In this document: piece after piece, positions 1 to 8,229 of the stretch
Layout of the letters: every line of letters starts with the position of its first letter
Position numbering within the stretch: the stretch's first letter is position 1
Origin: Chromera velia
Taxonomy: Eukaryota > Sar > Chromeraceae
Direction of reading: 5' to 3'
Length of the DNA stretch: 43,763 nucleotides
Assembly: GCA_018398765.1 (NCBI GenBank)
Contig: JAHBMJ010000406.1
Coordinates: forward strand, 1 to 43,763
Notes under the pieces: generated by a model
What the model saw: only the letters and a program-made list of their open reading frames with translations
Told to the model about the DNA's origin: nothing
Databases searched by the model: none
Made by a program: the position numbers and the translations under genes

Positions 1-2
1 TG

Positions 3-536
3 GGGACCAACTGCTCCCCGGAATTGAGCAACCTCTGTCTCTATTGTGATGAGGCGAGGTTCATTGATGGACTTGTGCGGGAGGGAAAGACAGAAGAGGC
101 AAAGAAGTACCGGGACTCCTTTCGCCTCATTGATGACATTCTCCATCGAGGGGTGGAGAACCCTCCCAATAAAGACAGTTATGGTGGACTCGAATTCAAA
201 GAGACCACCAAGTCGGACGGCTCTGTTGATTTCATCGGAGTCAGTTTTGACTGTCTTACCGACGGCTGTCTCTCCCTTTCGGTCATTAACAAAGCAGCAT
301 CCTACCCCTACCCAATCATCAAATTCCCCTCCGCACGCTCCAACGCCCCAGCACGACAGATGTCAAGCGTGTTCCAGGGTCAGCTGGCACGCTTCAAATT
401 TGTCTGCTCCACCCTATCCGCTTTCAGAGAAGCCGCTGCCCACTGCACACAACAGTTGATGAAAAGAGGGGTGATCTACTTCACGGGTGGCACACTCATG
501 TCACACGTAAGTGGGTACAGCAGAAGCATCTTTTGA
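3..536 (+). pseudogene. Reverse transcriptase fragment of a retroelement, open at the left edge
   Basis: The frame is open from base 3 and runs off the left edge. Recognisable reverse-transcriptase landmarks, in order: a GTNCSPELSNL block resembling the motif that precedes the catalytic motif, then FRLIDD (the x-x-D-D catalytic motif C), then GSVDFIGVSF, then a YPIIKFPSARSN block and a QGQLARF block that match the region after the palm in a widespread family of animal and protist retroelement polymerases. I recognise the family by pattern and cannot assign the clade (non-LTR or Penelope-like). The frame ends at TGA (534-536). Similar coding potential resumes in another frame near 530, which suggests a frameshift. 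With further in-frame stops downstream, this looks like a decayed copy. The N-terminal part lies outside the window. Confidence 0.7.
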
Positions 537-1517
537 GTCGGTTGAACGGTTGGTTCCGACGTCTCCTTGTTTGGCTTTCCCACAATCCGAACAGGAAGAT
601 TTGGAGCCATCGGGATCACCGACCGTACGTCCCACCCCCTCCGGGCTTCCCAGGGAACCCAATTTTTCCACCAGCGCAAAGGATCCCTGCAGTTTCCCCC
701 GACGAAGAAAATAGTAGCAATGGATTTCCAGCCCCGTCTCCCAGCCGCGCCGTCCCCCACAACAGAAACGATGACGATGAATGGAAGTGTCCAAAATGTA
801 AAGCGACCTTCTTAAGCGAACGAGGTCTGACGACCCACCAAACCCACCCCAACGGAAAGAAGAGGTGCAAAGAGAACATCCAAGCAGCAGCAGTACTTCA
901 TCAGCCCCCTCCCCCCGCCCCCGCCCCCCCGCAGTCTTCTTCGTCCTCCAATCCGGACCCGAACCCTCCCCTCCCCCCTCCCTCCCTTCCGTCTTCTTCC
1001 TCCTCTTCGTCGTCGTCTTCCTCCTCCTCCTCCTCAGCTATCGCAGCAGCATTGCCGAATCCTCCGGCTCCCCCCGAAGACCCTCCCCCTGAAGCCCCAC
1101 CATTATCGCAACCCCCCTGGAGAAGGTCGTCACCAGGAAAATCAAGAAGGCTGCACTGAACAGAAGAGAACCAGCCAGAGCCAGATGCAGCCGCCGCCCC
1201 CGATCCCATGCCAGCCCCCGTCTCCGCGCCAGCCGCAGCACCCAATTCCGCTTCGGCTTCTGCTTCTGCTTCTAGCGACATCCCCCACCGAGCTTCCACG
1301 CATGACCAAGAGCATCAAAACCCGTCCCCTTCAGAACAGGAATCCTGAGAGAGAGAAGAGGTTCTGGAGAAGGTTTTCGGCCCCACCAGCACCGTCGCTC
1401 TTTCGGTGTGGGACTTTGAGAGTTTCGTTACCGCCGAAAGAGTCCTTCCGCAAGATACGAAGACACAGCATCAGAAGAATCCCCCTCCGCAGGGGCGCCC
1501 CCCCACCCCTGTCTAAA
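530..1517 (+). pseudogene. Zinc-finger and Pro/Ser-rich tail of the same retroelement, interrupted
   Basis: One frame starting near 530 carries a C2H2-type finger (CPKCKATF, then THQTH, then a further KKRC) at about 786-870. Long proline, serine and alanine runs follow. The same frame stays protein-like past TGA at 1157-1159, through an Ala/Pro/Ser segment, past a second TGA near 1346, and to TAA near 1517. It lies directly behind the reverse-transcriptase fragment on the same strand, so it is most simply the C-terminal part of that element's polyprotein, broken by a frameshift and two stops. A separate host zinc-finger gene is possible but less likely given the breaks. The Ser-rich stretch (965-1035) is a TCC/TCG microsatellite in coding frame. 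Confidence 0.5.
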
Positions 1518-2740
1518 GACCATGACGGTGCCGGTCCCTGCGTGCCGTTCTGTTTCTTTTTTTCTTTTTTTGTTTTTCGTTTTTTGAATTTTTTTGTCTT
1601 GTCTTCTTTTCTTCTCTTTCTTGTCTTCAGTGGAAGTAGCAGAGGAGTAGCGTGTGAACCAGTGATCACGTGAAAGTCTGTCGGGAGGTGGAGAGGCAAG
1701 GGGCGCTTAACTCTCACCTTTCGGGCCCCCTGCCCACGCTGTTTGATTGTTGGTGCTGTTCTTTTGTCTTTGTTCTTTGTTTCTTTTTGTCTGTGGTGTT
1801 CATGAAGAAAAAGAGGGAGAAGAAGAAGAAACATATAGTCTGTCTGTCTGTCTGTCGCGCCAAAAGAAGAAAGAAAGAAACAGAAGAGAATGAAGAAGGA
1901 GAAAAGGGGAAAGGAAAGACGATATAGTCTGTCTGTCTGTCTGTCTGAAGAGATCCAACAAGTAGAGAGGGATTTTGTTCGTTTGAGTGCCGACTTGAAA
2001 AAGGGAACCCCAGAAGAAGAAATCAAAAAATAAAGGGAACCCCAGAAGAAGGAAGTGGCGAATGCTGAAGACAAACTCCTTGTAGAGGTCCCTATGCGAA
2101 AGGAAATGAAAAGAAACGAACTCGTTCAGATGGAAAGAATGTGGAAGTGCAAGAGGGCAACCCTACACTGGGCAGTGAAGGGCCGCAGGGTACAACTCAA
2201 GGCCTGGAGCTCTGGTACCCTTCCACTGAGAGCGCGCCAAAAGAAAAGAAGAAAACAGAAGAGAATGAAAGGAAGGCTCTGTTTGTTCGTCTGTGTCTGT
2301 CTGTCTGTCTGCCTGTCTGTCCGAAAGAAAGGAAGCGATTCGGAAAAAGTGAAGTGAAGCAAAGACGATATAGTCTGTCTGTCTGTCTGTCTGTCTGTCT
2401 GTGGTTTTGTAAGCGAATATTGAGGCAAGGGTGGCAGAGACAGAAGCGAGCGCTCCGTCGGTGTGTCTGTCAGTCTGACTCGGCCTCAGTGTTCCGTTGA
2501 AATCTCTCGCTCTCTGCGTCAGTGTCTGTGTCTGTTTCTCGGCCTTTTCGGACAATGCATGCCCGGTCTGCTTGTGGGTGTGGGTGCGTGTGGGTGACTG
2601 TGCTGGTGCCTTGATACTGAACGGACCTCGGAACAATCAATTCCTTCTCCCCTGCATTTGAATTTTCGAAACCAGAACAGTTAAAGCAAAGGAACGTCAT
2701 CTCTTTTCTTTCTGCCTGTGCCTGCCTGCCTGTGATTTCA
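1518..2740 (+). repeat. Simple-sequence region: T-rich, GAA-rich and TCTG arrays
   Basis: No gene is supported here. The stretch holds a T/C-rich run (1550-1625), purine-rich GAA segments, and four TCTG/TGTC arrays (about 1838-1856, 1927-1948, 2294-2322, 2372-2402). A composite unit occurs twice (near 1857-1895 and 2232-2270): GCGCCAAAAGAA, then an AGAAAC/AGAGAATGA block, each followed by ACGATATAG and TCTG repeats. A 20-bp direct repeat (AAAGGGAACCCCAGAAGAAG) sits at about 1999 and 2031. A protein-like stretch (1955-2030, reading ..VERDFVRLSADLKKG..) ends in TAA and spans that repeat, so I do not call it a gene. The 3' end (2700-2740) is pyrimidine-rich and ends in ATTTCAG, a plausible splice acceptor for the next gene. 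Confidence 0.6.
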
Positions 2741-2743
2741 GAG

Positions 2744-3040
2744 ATGTCGAACCGTGTGGAGAGTGTGCGGAAGAATAACGGCTCCTTGCGGGAGGAGAAT
2801 TCGGTTTTGCGGGACTATCTGGAGAATCTGACGATGAAGATGTCCCAAATGACAAATGTGGGCTCTTCCGGAAAGGCCTCCAAGGTTAAGCTGCCCCCCC
2901 CACCGCCAAAACCTGGGAAGGGACACACAGGGCAAGACGTGACATACGCCATCAAGGTCTCAGACAAAATTGGGGAGCTTGCACAAACGATGGGGGGTAC
3001 GTTCAGTCAGAAGGACTTTCTTTTGTGCCTGCACGGGTAG
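2744..3040 (+). CDS. Short coiled-coil protein, SCOC-like
   Basis: From ATG 2744 the frame encodes about 98 residues. The first 30 are a heptad-like coiled coil (NRVESVRKNNGSLREENSVL followed by RDYLENL) that matches the core of SCOC, the short coiled-coil protein that binds Arl1/Arl3 GTPases at the Golgi and takes part in autophagy regulation in animals. A proline-rich linker (PPPPPKP) and about 25 polar residues follow. Codon use and the match support a real gene. The start is uncertain: a strong acceptor (GATTTCAG) lies three bases before the ATG, so an upstream exon or 5'-UTR intron is likely. The C-terminus is also uncertain. GTACGT at 2997 is a good donor, and splicing to the acceptor near 3811 would replace the last 14 residues. 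Otherwise the frame stops at 3040. Low-complexity flanks are normal for this window. Confidence 0.6.
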   Translation: MSNRVESVRKNNGSLREENSVLRDYLENLTMKMSQMTNVGSSGKASKVKLPPPPPKPGKGHTGQDVTYAIKVSDKIGELAQTMGGTFSQKDFLLCLHG

Positions 3041-3380
3041 TTGTTTGGGGACCTTTGTTTTGTTTGAAGCATACCAGCGAGGGAGTTTGCGTCGCGCTTC
3101 GTTCTTTTTTGTCGGATGGGGAGCTGACAGACTTATGGAAGGAAGGAAGGAAGTGTCGCTCTACCCCTTCGGAAGCTTTTTTCCTAAATTGATTTAAGTG
3201 GACGCGCCCGAGCGCCCCATGCAGGCAGGTCTGATGTGGTCATTTACTCCCCGCCTGCCTTTCGCTTTCATGAAAGAGGCAACATTCTGTGCGCTGGATC
3301 TCTGGGTACTGTGCTGCTTTCCACGCGCCCTCTTTGATGTCTCACTGTACCTCCTCAGTCCCGTCTGGCTCGCCCCCTCT
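3041..3380 (+). other. Non-coding 3' flank or intron of the SCOC-like gene
   Basis: Pyrimidine-rich on the plus strand, with no protein-like frame. It probably belongs to the transcript of the upstream gene, either as an intron reaching the acceptor near 3811 or as 3' untranslated sequence. Confidence 0.4.
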
Positions 3381-3381
3381 T

Positions 3382-3448
3382 TTTTTCTTTCTTTTCTTTC
3401 TTTCTTTCTTTCTTTCTTTTCTTTCTTTCTTTCTTTCTGCCTTTCTGC

Positions 3449-3488
<40 letters not shown>

Positions 3489-3490
3489 TT
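3382..3490 (+). repeat. (TTTC)n microsatellite
   Basis: About 110 bases of nearly pure CTTT tetranucleotides with a few CTG interruptions. Open frames through it on both strands (Phe/Leu/Ser-rich or Lys/Glu/Arg-rich) come from the repeat and are not genes. Confidence 0.9.
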
Positions 3491-3839
3491 CTGCTTCCTC
3501 GCCTCTCGGTCTTTCTTTCTCTGCCTCTTCCCCCCCCCCTCTCTCTCACACATATACGCAAGTACATTGAGTCATGCTCGTTCTTTCTTCCTTTTTCCTT
3601 CTCTAGTTCTCTTACTTCTTTGAGGTTGACAGTTCAACAAGGTAGGAAGACCATCTTGTCATTTTGTCTATCTGTTCTGAGGGGGAAAAACGAATGGTGC
3701 AACAGATTGCTCTCTTTTTCTGCCTGTTTTCGCTTTATTGTAAGTTTTTTGCGTGCGGTGTTTCATAGCTCAATTTTCTCTACACATGCGCTTCCCTTTT
3801 TGCGTTTTGCAGAGTGACAATCTGGCAGGAAGGACCAGC

Positions 3840-5005
3840 AGCAAGGCATCGGTTTCCAATTAACGTCGAAGCTTTTGAAGATGTCGCTCTCACATAGGCG
3901 TCTGCCAGGCATTCACAATGCGCCCTTGTGCAGGACTACACACAGTAGTAGCCTGTCCAGTATGCTTTCACCACGAACAGTCTGCCTAAGTCTGCCAGAT
4001 GAGATGCAGAATGTTCTATAGGCCCTGCACTCTATTTAAAAAAAAGTTTCTGATCGTTTTTTTTTTTTTTTGAACAAAAAAAATATGTTTTTTATGTAAT
4101 ACCCCGTGCAACCCTCCTGTAAGGCTGTAACACTTGAATAACAGTTGTTTGCCTGTTTTGATTTGATTGATTGTTAAGCTAGTGTCATTAGGATTAGGAT
4201 TCATATTTATCTCCGGAAGATTGATCTCCCGCTGCAATGCCGAATGTTTGACGTGCAACTTCCAGGAAAAGCGCCTAGGCGCATCAGACCTCCCCGGCCG
4301 GCCCGCACAAGTCTAGTCTATACCGCAAACGGTTTATAATTGAAGGAAAAGCATACGCGGCATCATCTTTTCTTTATCTAAATAATTTTTTGCTTCTGGT
4401 CTGACATTATCTGGTAGCGGAATGACGTTTATAGCTAAAACACAGGAAAGAGAAAGAATGATTTAAAGAGAAAGGTTGACACGACTAGGAAAATCAAGAA
4501 ATTCATTTTATATTTTTTATAGAAATCAAGAAGGTACGTCATGATAAATGAAAAAAATATTTTTTAAAAAAAAAAAAAACTCTTCTTTTATTTTTTAAAA
4601 TGGAGTGCAATTAAGGCTTGAAAAATCAATGAAAAAATGTTCAAATTAGTTTAATATATAGATAATATTAAATTACATGCAGTTCAATGAGCATATCAAG
4701 CAGCATACAAGACTTTTACTTGAAAAAATTAATTAATTTTGAATTAAAAATGAAACAAACCTTAAATATATACTTAATTTTTATGATTCAGATAAAAAAA
4801 AATAAATGATATTGACATATTGCGGTTCATACACTGTTCAGATTCTTGTACAGAAGTTCTTGTTCGTCGGCCATGATCCGTGTTTTAAATCACTGCATCA
4901 GCATGAGAGTGTCTAGGGAGAGTGTCTTGTACGTTGTCTTGTGGTCAACACAAGTTTGAACTTGGCATAAACTTTTACCTGCAGAGAAAGAGACGAAGCA
5001 CCGTC
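3840..5005. other. AT-rich intergenic island between convergent genes
   Basis: From about 4015 to 4850 the sequence becomes strongly AT-rich, with A and T runs (for example 4055-4072 and 4564-4580), unlike the roughly half-GC surroundings. I see no exon, RNA gene or clear terminal repeats. It lies between the 3' side of the plus-strand SCOC-like gene and the 3' end of the minus-strand RING/TRAF-like gene. Confidence 0.7.
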
Positions 5006-5009
5006 TCCC

Positions 5010-5127
5010 TCAGGCTACCAGTCCGAATTCCTCTAATTTAATTCCACAGAGGCCCTCAATCAGCTCCCTGGAGTCTCGGTCTGTCCACATAGGCTCCATC
5101 GGGACTGCTTTCTCATCTTTGAGGAAT
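5010..5127 (-). CDS. Possible last exon of the RING/TRAF-like gene
   Basis: On the minus strand a pyrimidine-rich tract ends in CTGTAAAG, a plausible acceptor, at 5128. One frame then reads FLKDEKAVPMEPMWTDRDSR and onward for 38 codons to TGA at 5010-5012. The segment KKAV of the preceding exon followed by FLKDEKAV is reminiscent of the end of TRAF/MATH domains (..L..FVKDD..), but the splice phase does not fit: the preceding donor is phase 0, and in phase 0 this exon stops after four residues (IPQR). Either a small exon is missing, or the gene is damaged, or the real C-terminus is the short one. Confidence 0.35.
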
Positions 5128-5336
5128 CTTTACAGGAAAGAGAGCAATAAAAAACGATAGATAGATAAAAAATAGAATGCAAAGAGAGAGAGAATGAAAG
5201 CAAGGCAGCGGTTGCGAAGGATTGATTGAGAAGGATGAAAAAGAGGAAGAGGGGGGGGCTGAGTGAGCCAGGGAGAACATGCAGAACCAAGAAGAGCACA
5301 AAGGAAACAATCGTCGTACTGCCTCTAGAAACTTAC
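5128..5336 (-). repeat. Diverged duplicate of an intron of the RING/TRAF-like gene
   Basis: Read on the minus strand, this begins with donor GTAAGTTTCTAGAGGCAGTA and continues in recognisable similarity to the intron starting at 6136 (GTGAGTTTATAGAGGCAGTA). Shared blocks include TTCCTTTGTG, a GGTTC/TGCAT segment, and TCGTTT followed by TTGCTCT near the 3' end. The two copies are about 0.8 kb apart in the same orientation, so they arose by tandem duplication of an exon end plus the intron. In this copy the exon upstream of the donor was replaced by kinase-derived sequence. Confidence 0.7.
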
Positions 5337-5570
5337 CGCTGCTTTTTTCAGAGTGTCGTGCTTGACTAGACAGGGGACCCGAAGTCTCCGCAAAATCCGT
5401 TTTGCCATTGTCGAGTTCATAAACACCTTGTCAATTTATTTCATGGCATAGAATGTTCCATCCTCACAGTCTTCAAGCTGGCACACCCGTCCGTACGCCC
5501 CCTCCCCGAGTAGTCGGAAGGGGTGGAATCCCTCTTCCACAACAAAACTCCCACCACAAGATTGGCCCAT
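5337..5570 (-). pseudogene. Kinase first-exon fragment fused to a TRAF-gene splice donor
   Basis: From 5570 to about 5356 the minus strand is a close copy of the first exon of the kinase at 25956. The proteins share GGSFVVEEGFH, LGEGAYGRVCQ and DGTFYA followed by an invariant lysine. Directly after AMK the codon that is CAA in the kinase is TAA here (5436-5438). Kinase similarity continues beyond the stop (KVF, STMAKRILR). Around 5356 the sequence switches to the end of the TRAF-gene exon found at 6137 (GACACTCTGAAAAAAGCAGC), with its own splice donor. No other kinase exon is present. This is therefore a chimeric, non-functional copy, more than 20 kb from its source and on the opposite strand. 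Confidence 0.85.
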
Positions 5571-5730
5571 TTGCGTATGCTCTGATTGATGTCTGCTTGC
5601 AAGTGCATGCACGATATGCAAGTGTCATCTGATCTTGAAACCTGGTAAGCAACTGAGTGAGCAAGAAAATGTGTGTAGAACTACTAGGTGTAATTGTGTC
5701 TATATGTTTGCCTTGATGGCACCGGATGGC

Positions 5731-5812
5731 ACGTGTGTGTGTGTGTGTGTGTATGTGTGTGTGTGCGTGTATGCATGTATATGCATGTGTGTGTGTGTGT
5801 GTGTGTGCGTGT
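5731..5812. repeat. (GT)n microsatellite, interrupted
   Basis: Two GT runs separated by a short TATGCATG-containing segment. It lies in the intron of the minus-strand gene, where the sense strand is (AC)n. Confidence 0.9.
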
Positions 5813-5925
5813 CTGGTTTCCGTACTGCTGGTGCTGGAATGTAAGCAGCCGTATGAATCTGTACTAAGAATCCGTACGATAGTCGCATAAGCATGAAAGA
5901 AATGCAAGAGCAAGAAGAAACGATA

Positions 5926-6136
5926 CTAGGTAGATAAGAAACAAAACACAAAGAGAGATAGAGAGTAAAAAGCAAGACAAAGGTTGAGAAGAAGTGATCG
6001 AAAAGGATAAGGACGAGACAGAGTGGGAGGAAAAGCAGCCTCAGGCTGAAGAAGCTGGGAACAAGGATGCGGAACCAAGAGGATCACAAAGGAAGTAATC
6101 GTCATACAGTGACTCATACTGCCTCTATAAACTCAC
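5926..6136 (-). repeat. Original intron segment that was duplicated at 5128-5336
   Basis: Begins on the minus strand with donor GTGAGT immediately after the exon ending at 6137. It shares several blocks with 5128-5336 and marks the parental copy, because the coding sequence before its donor is unmixed TRAF-gene exon. The rest of the intron down to about 5620 is microsatellite and unremarkable sequence. Confidence 0.6.
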
Positions 6137-6271
6137 CACTGCTTTCTTCAGGGTGTCTTCTCCCAGTGTCACAAAGTCTCTGTCCCTTCCAGGTGCCCTC
6201 AGGTACAGGATAAAGGTCGGCCGAAAGATCTCGGGGTCCTCTTGAGATCTCGTGACTTTGAATTTCACTTC
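6137..6271 (-). CDS. Internal exon of the RING/TRAF-like gene
   Basis: Minus strand, acceptor AAGCAG at 6272 and strong donor GTGAGT at 6136: exactly 45 codons with no stop. The peptide starts EVKFKVTRSQEDPEIFRP and ends DFVTLGEDTLKKAV, alternating hydrophobic and polar residues as in a beta-sandwich. FVTL..DTLKK is faintly like the end of MATH/TRAF-C domains, which I regard as suggestive only. A duplicate of its last seven codons forms the end of the chimeric kinase fragment at 5337. Confidence 0.5.
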
Positions 6272-6854
6272 CTGCTTGTTCGTGCTTGTTCACTATGACA
6301 GCCTGAGAGCCTTCAGATTTTATTGGTGGATCATGGTTTTGCCGCATTGAAGGGAGAAGTGACTCATGAGAGTACAAAGAAAGGAAGGCTTTCCACTCTA
6401 GTTCTGCCAGTCCCCCCCCCCCAGCCACCCTTCACTGCCAAGGGGGGGGGGGGGGCCAGGAGACGCGGCCATGCGGCAGAGGACTCGGAGGACTCAGACC
6501 ACACTTCATCCCTCTGTTTCTCTTCTCTAGCGGGGCTTTTCTGGGTCGGAGACGGGGGGTCTCTTGTTTGTCTATCTTTGTCCTGAGCTGAGACTCTTGA
6601 CGGAGCTGCGTGGCCTTTCTGGGTCTGCGTCTTTCCCGCGCTCCTGGACCAACGAAGCGGGGACAAGTACGTGCTCCCGTCCTTGCGCGTATAAGTAATC
6701 ATGATCACGTTGAAAGGACCGCAGTCCTCATCTTAGTTCCTGTTGCCCTCCGTCTCTCAGTTGTTTCCTTTGTACATTTTTCTTCAAACAGGGAGAGGTG
6801 CTTGTCTTTGTTTTTTTGTTTGTGCTCTTTGATTTCTCTTCTCTTGAGAAGGGC
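6272..6854 (-). other. Middle part of the RING/TRAF-like gene, structure unresolved
   Basis: Minus-strand frames here look partly coding. One charged segment directly after the zinc-finger exon (reading ALLKRREIKEHKQKNKDKH, about 6800-6854) continues the zinc-finger frame after an in-frame TAG. Another (about 6480-6720) reads ITYTRKDGSTYLSPLRW and then a Ser/Glu/Pro-rich stretch. They are in different frames and are separated by stops and a long C/G run (6411-6454), so I cannot build a single exon chain. Either introns are hidden here or the gene is decaying. Confidence 0.35.
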
Positions 6855-7112
6855 CTAACGCACAGGGCACCTGATCTCAAATTCTTCACACACATCGTGG
6901 TGGGCATGGTAGTCGTTTCGAGGCAGAACTTTCCCGTAGAACATGCAGGGCCACCGGACTTCCCTGCAGGAGGAGAGGTGCTGATCATAGTGGTAGGACT
7001 TGATGGACTGACTGCATCCTGGACATTCCTTTCTGCAGTGTGCAAGGTGTGTGGAGAAGTTCTTCGCCAGGGCCCGGGGTCCAGAGAAGGGACCTATGCC
7101 GTCTACACTCAT
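6855..7112 (-). CDS. TRAF-type zinc-finger exon
   Basis: The minus-strand frame contains a good TRAF zinc finger: CPGC, then 11 residues, then H, three residues, C (CPGCSQSIKSYHYDQHLSSC). A second unit follows, PCMFYGKVLPRNDYHAHHDVC, in which the second cysteine expected at PC-x-x-C-G is tyrosine. A third begins FEIRCPVR and meets TAG at 6855-6857. TRAF fingers usually follow a RING domain, which is what lies upstream. A donor (GTGCGT) at 6863 could remove the TAG by splicing. The exon's 5' boundary is unresolved because no acceptor gives the phase needed from the RING exon. Confidence 0.55.
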   Translation of the reverse strand: MSVDGIGPFSGPRALAKNFSTHLAHCRKECPGCSQSIKSYHYDQHLSSCREVRWPCMFYGKVLPRNDYHAHHDVCEEFEIRCPVR

Positions 7113-7337
7113 CAGGCATTATAAAGCTGTCAGGGATTGCTGGGAGGGGGGCAGGGACGGAAGGGGTGGATGGGATCAAGGCAGCGGAAAGTTAATTGCG
7201 TGGCAACACCTTTTTGTTGCAATGGAGACAGCCAACGAAGACACAATCGTGCTTTCGGTGATGGAGAAGCCGTTGTCTTATCCCTTCGCTCCCTCCTCCA
7301 TACACAGAGGAAACCCAAGCTGATCCGCATAACGAAC

Positions 7338-7676
7338 CTTGGAAGAGCCCTCCCGACGAGGGTTTCCTCCTGCGCCTTCAGACGAGTGGTTGGAGATATC
7401 AATCACCTGCGACTGCTTTGAGACGCCGCTCCTCCCCGCGATCGCCGCACCTAGATCGGCTTCCTCCATGATCAACTTTTTAAATGCGGGTGTTGCCGGA
7501 TTGCTCTCTGGGAATTCTCCTCTGCATTCTGCACACGTGCACAGCTGCCGCTGGTTCTTTTTTCCCTCTTTGTGCCATAGAAAACAGTGTCGACAGTATG
7601 TGTGCCTCCCCGCGCAGTCTATCGTCACTGGGTCCACCATGAAACAAAAGCAAATTGCGCAAAAGAGGTGCTCCAT
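7338..7676 (-). CDS. RING-finger first exon of a TRAF-like E3 ubiquitin ligase
   Basis: ATG at 7676 (minus strand) with an in-frame TGA two codons upstream fixes the start. Residues 6-55 form a C3HC4-type RING: CAIC, then CAGRHTYCRHC, then CAEC, with the histidine at position 25. Such domains recruit ubiquitin-loaded E2 enzymes. A low-complexity linker follows (..SNHSSEGAGGNPRREGSSK) and the exon ends at donor GTTCGT, phase 0. The TRAF zinc-finger exon lies next on the same strand, so the product is probably a RING-TRAF-type adaptor or E3 ligase. The later exons show a lost cysteine and in-frame stops, so the locus may be degenerating even though this exon is intact. Confidence 0.7.
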
Positions 7677-8229
7677 TTCTCAGTCCTTTCCCTCATCTAC
7701 CCTCATCTGGTACTCCAGAGAGAGTCTTTTGGCTGTCAGGGTTTGACTCTGAAGCACTGGCGTGCGGTCGAGTCAGGTCAGGTCAGGTCAGCACAGCTGG
7801 ATAGAAGGACGTTGGATAGACAGCTCGAAGCAAGCTGAGTGCATGATTTTTTGTCTACTTCCTGTTCAGTATGATCTTTCTTTCCGAAGATGGTGACACA
7901 GACCGGCACTCCCCACATATACTGCAAAACACACACTTAATTTTCGAGTCGGGCTCTCGACCTGCAACTGTTGATTCCCCTGTTAGAATGACTCTCAATC
8001 GGGCTCCAGTGCGTATCTTTTGGGGCCAAATTTGGGCAACACTCAGACCTGCATGTATCTGCATGTTGCTTGCATGTTGCGTGCATGCATGCCGCGTCGC
8101 GACCGCGCCCGGCATTCGCCCGGCCGCGCGGCCCGCGCGCTTGCCGGGCCCGCCGATCGAAAAAACGAAAAAAAAAAAATTGTAAGAGCTTCCGCCATCT
8201 TCCGCCGTCGAATGCACGGTTGAGTTTCA
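7677..8229. promoter_or_regulatory. Divergent promoter region with a TGCATGCA motif and GC-rich core
   Basis: This gap separates the start of the minus-strand RING gene from the first plus-strand exon candidate. It holds GCATGT repeats, then TGCATGCATGC (8082-8092) leading into TGCATGCCGCGTCGCG, a very GC-rich stretch (8095-8157), and TCGAAAAAAC. The same combination (TGCATGCCGC[G/T]TCGCG and TCGAAAAAAC) occurs in the divergent gap at 25.5 kb. A short GGTCA tandem lies at 7773-7790. TGCATGC is a known AP2-factor site in apicomplexans; its function here is inferred from position. Confidence 0.5.

Noticed and set aside
3194..3567. Lys/Glu/Arg-rich minus-strand frame
   Set aside because: Translation of the (TTTC)n array.
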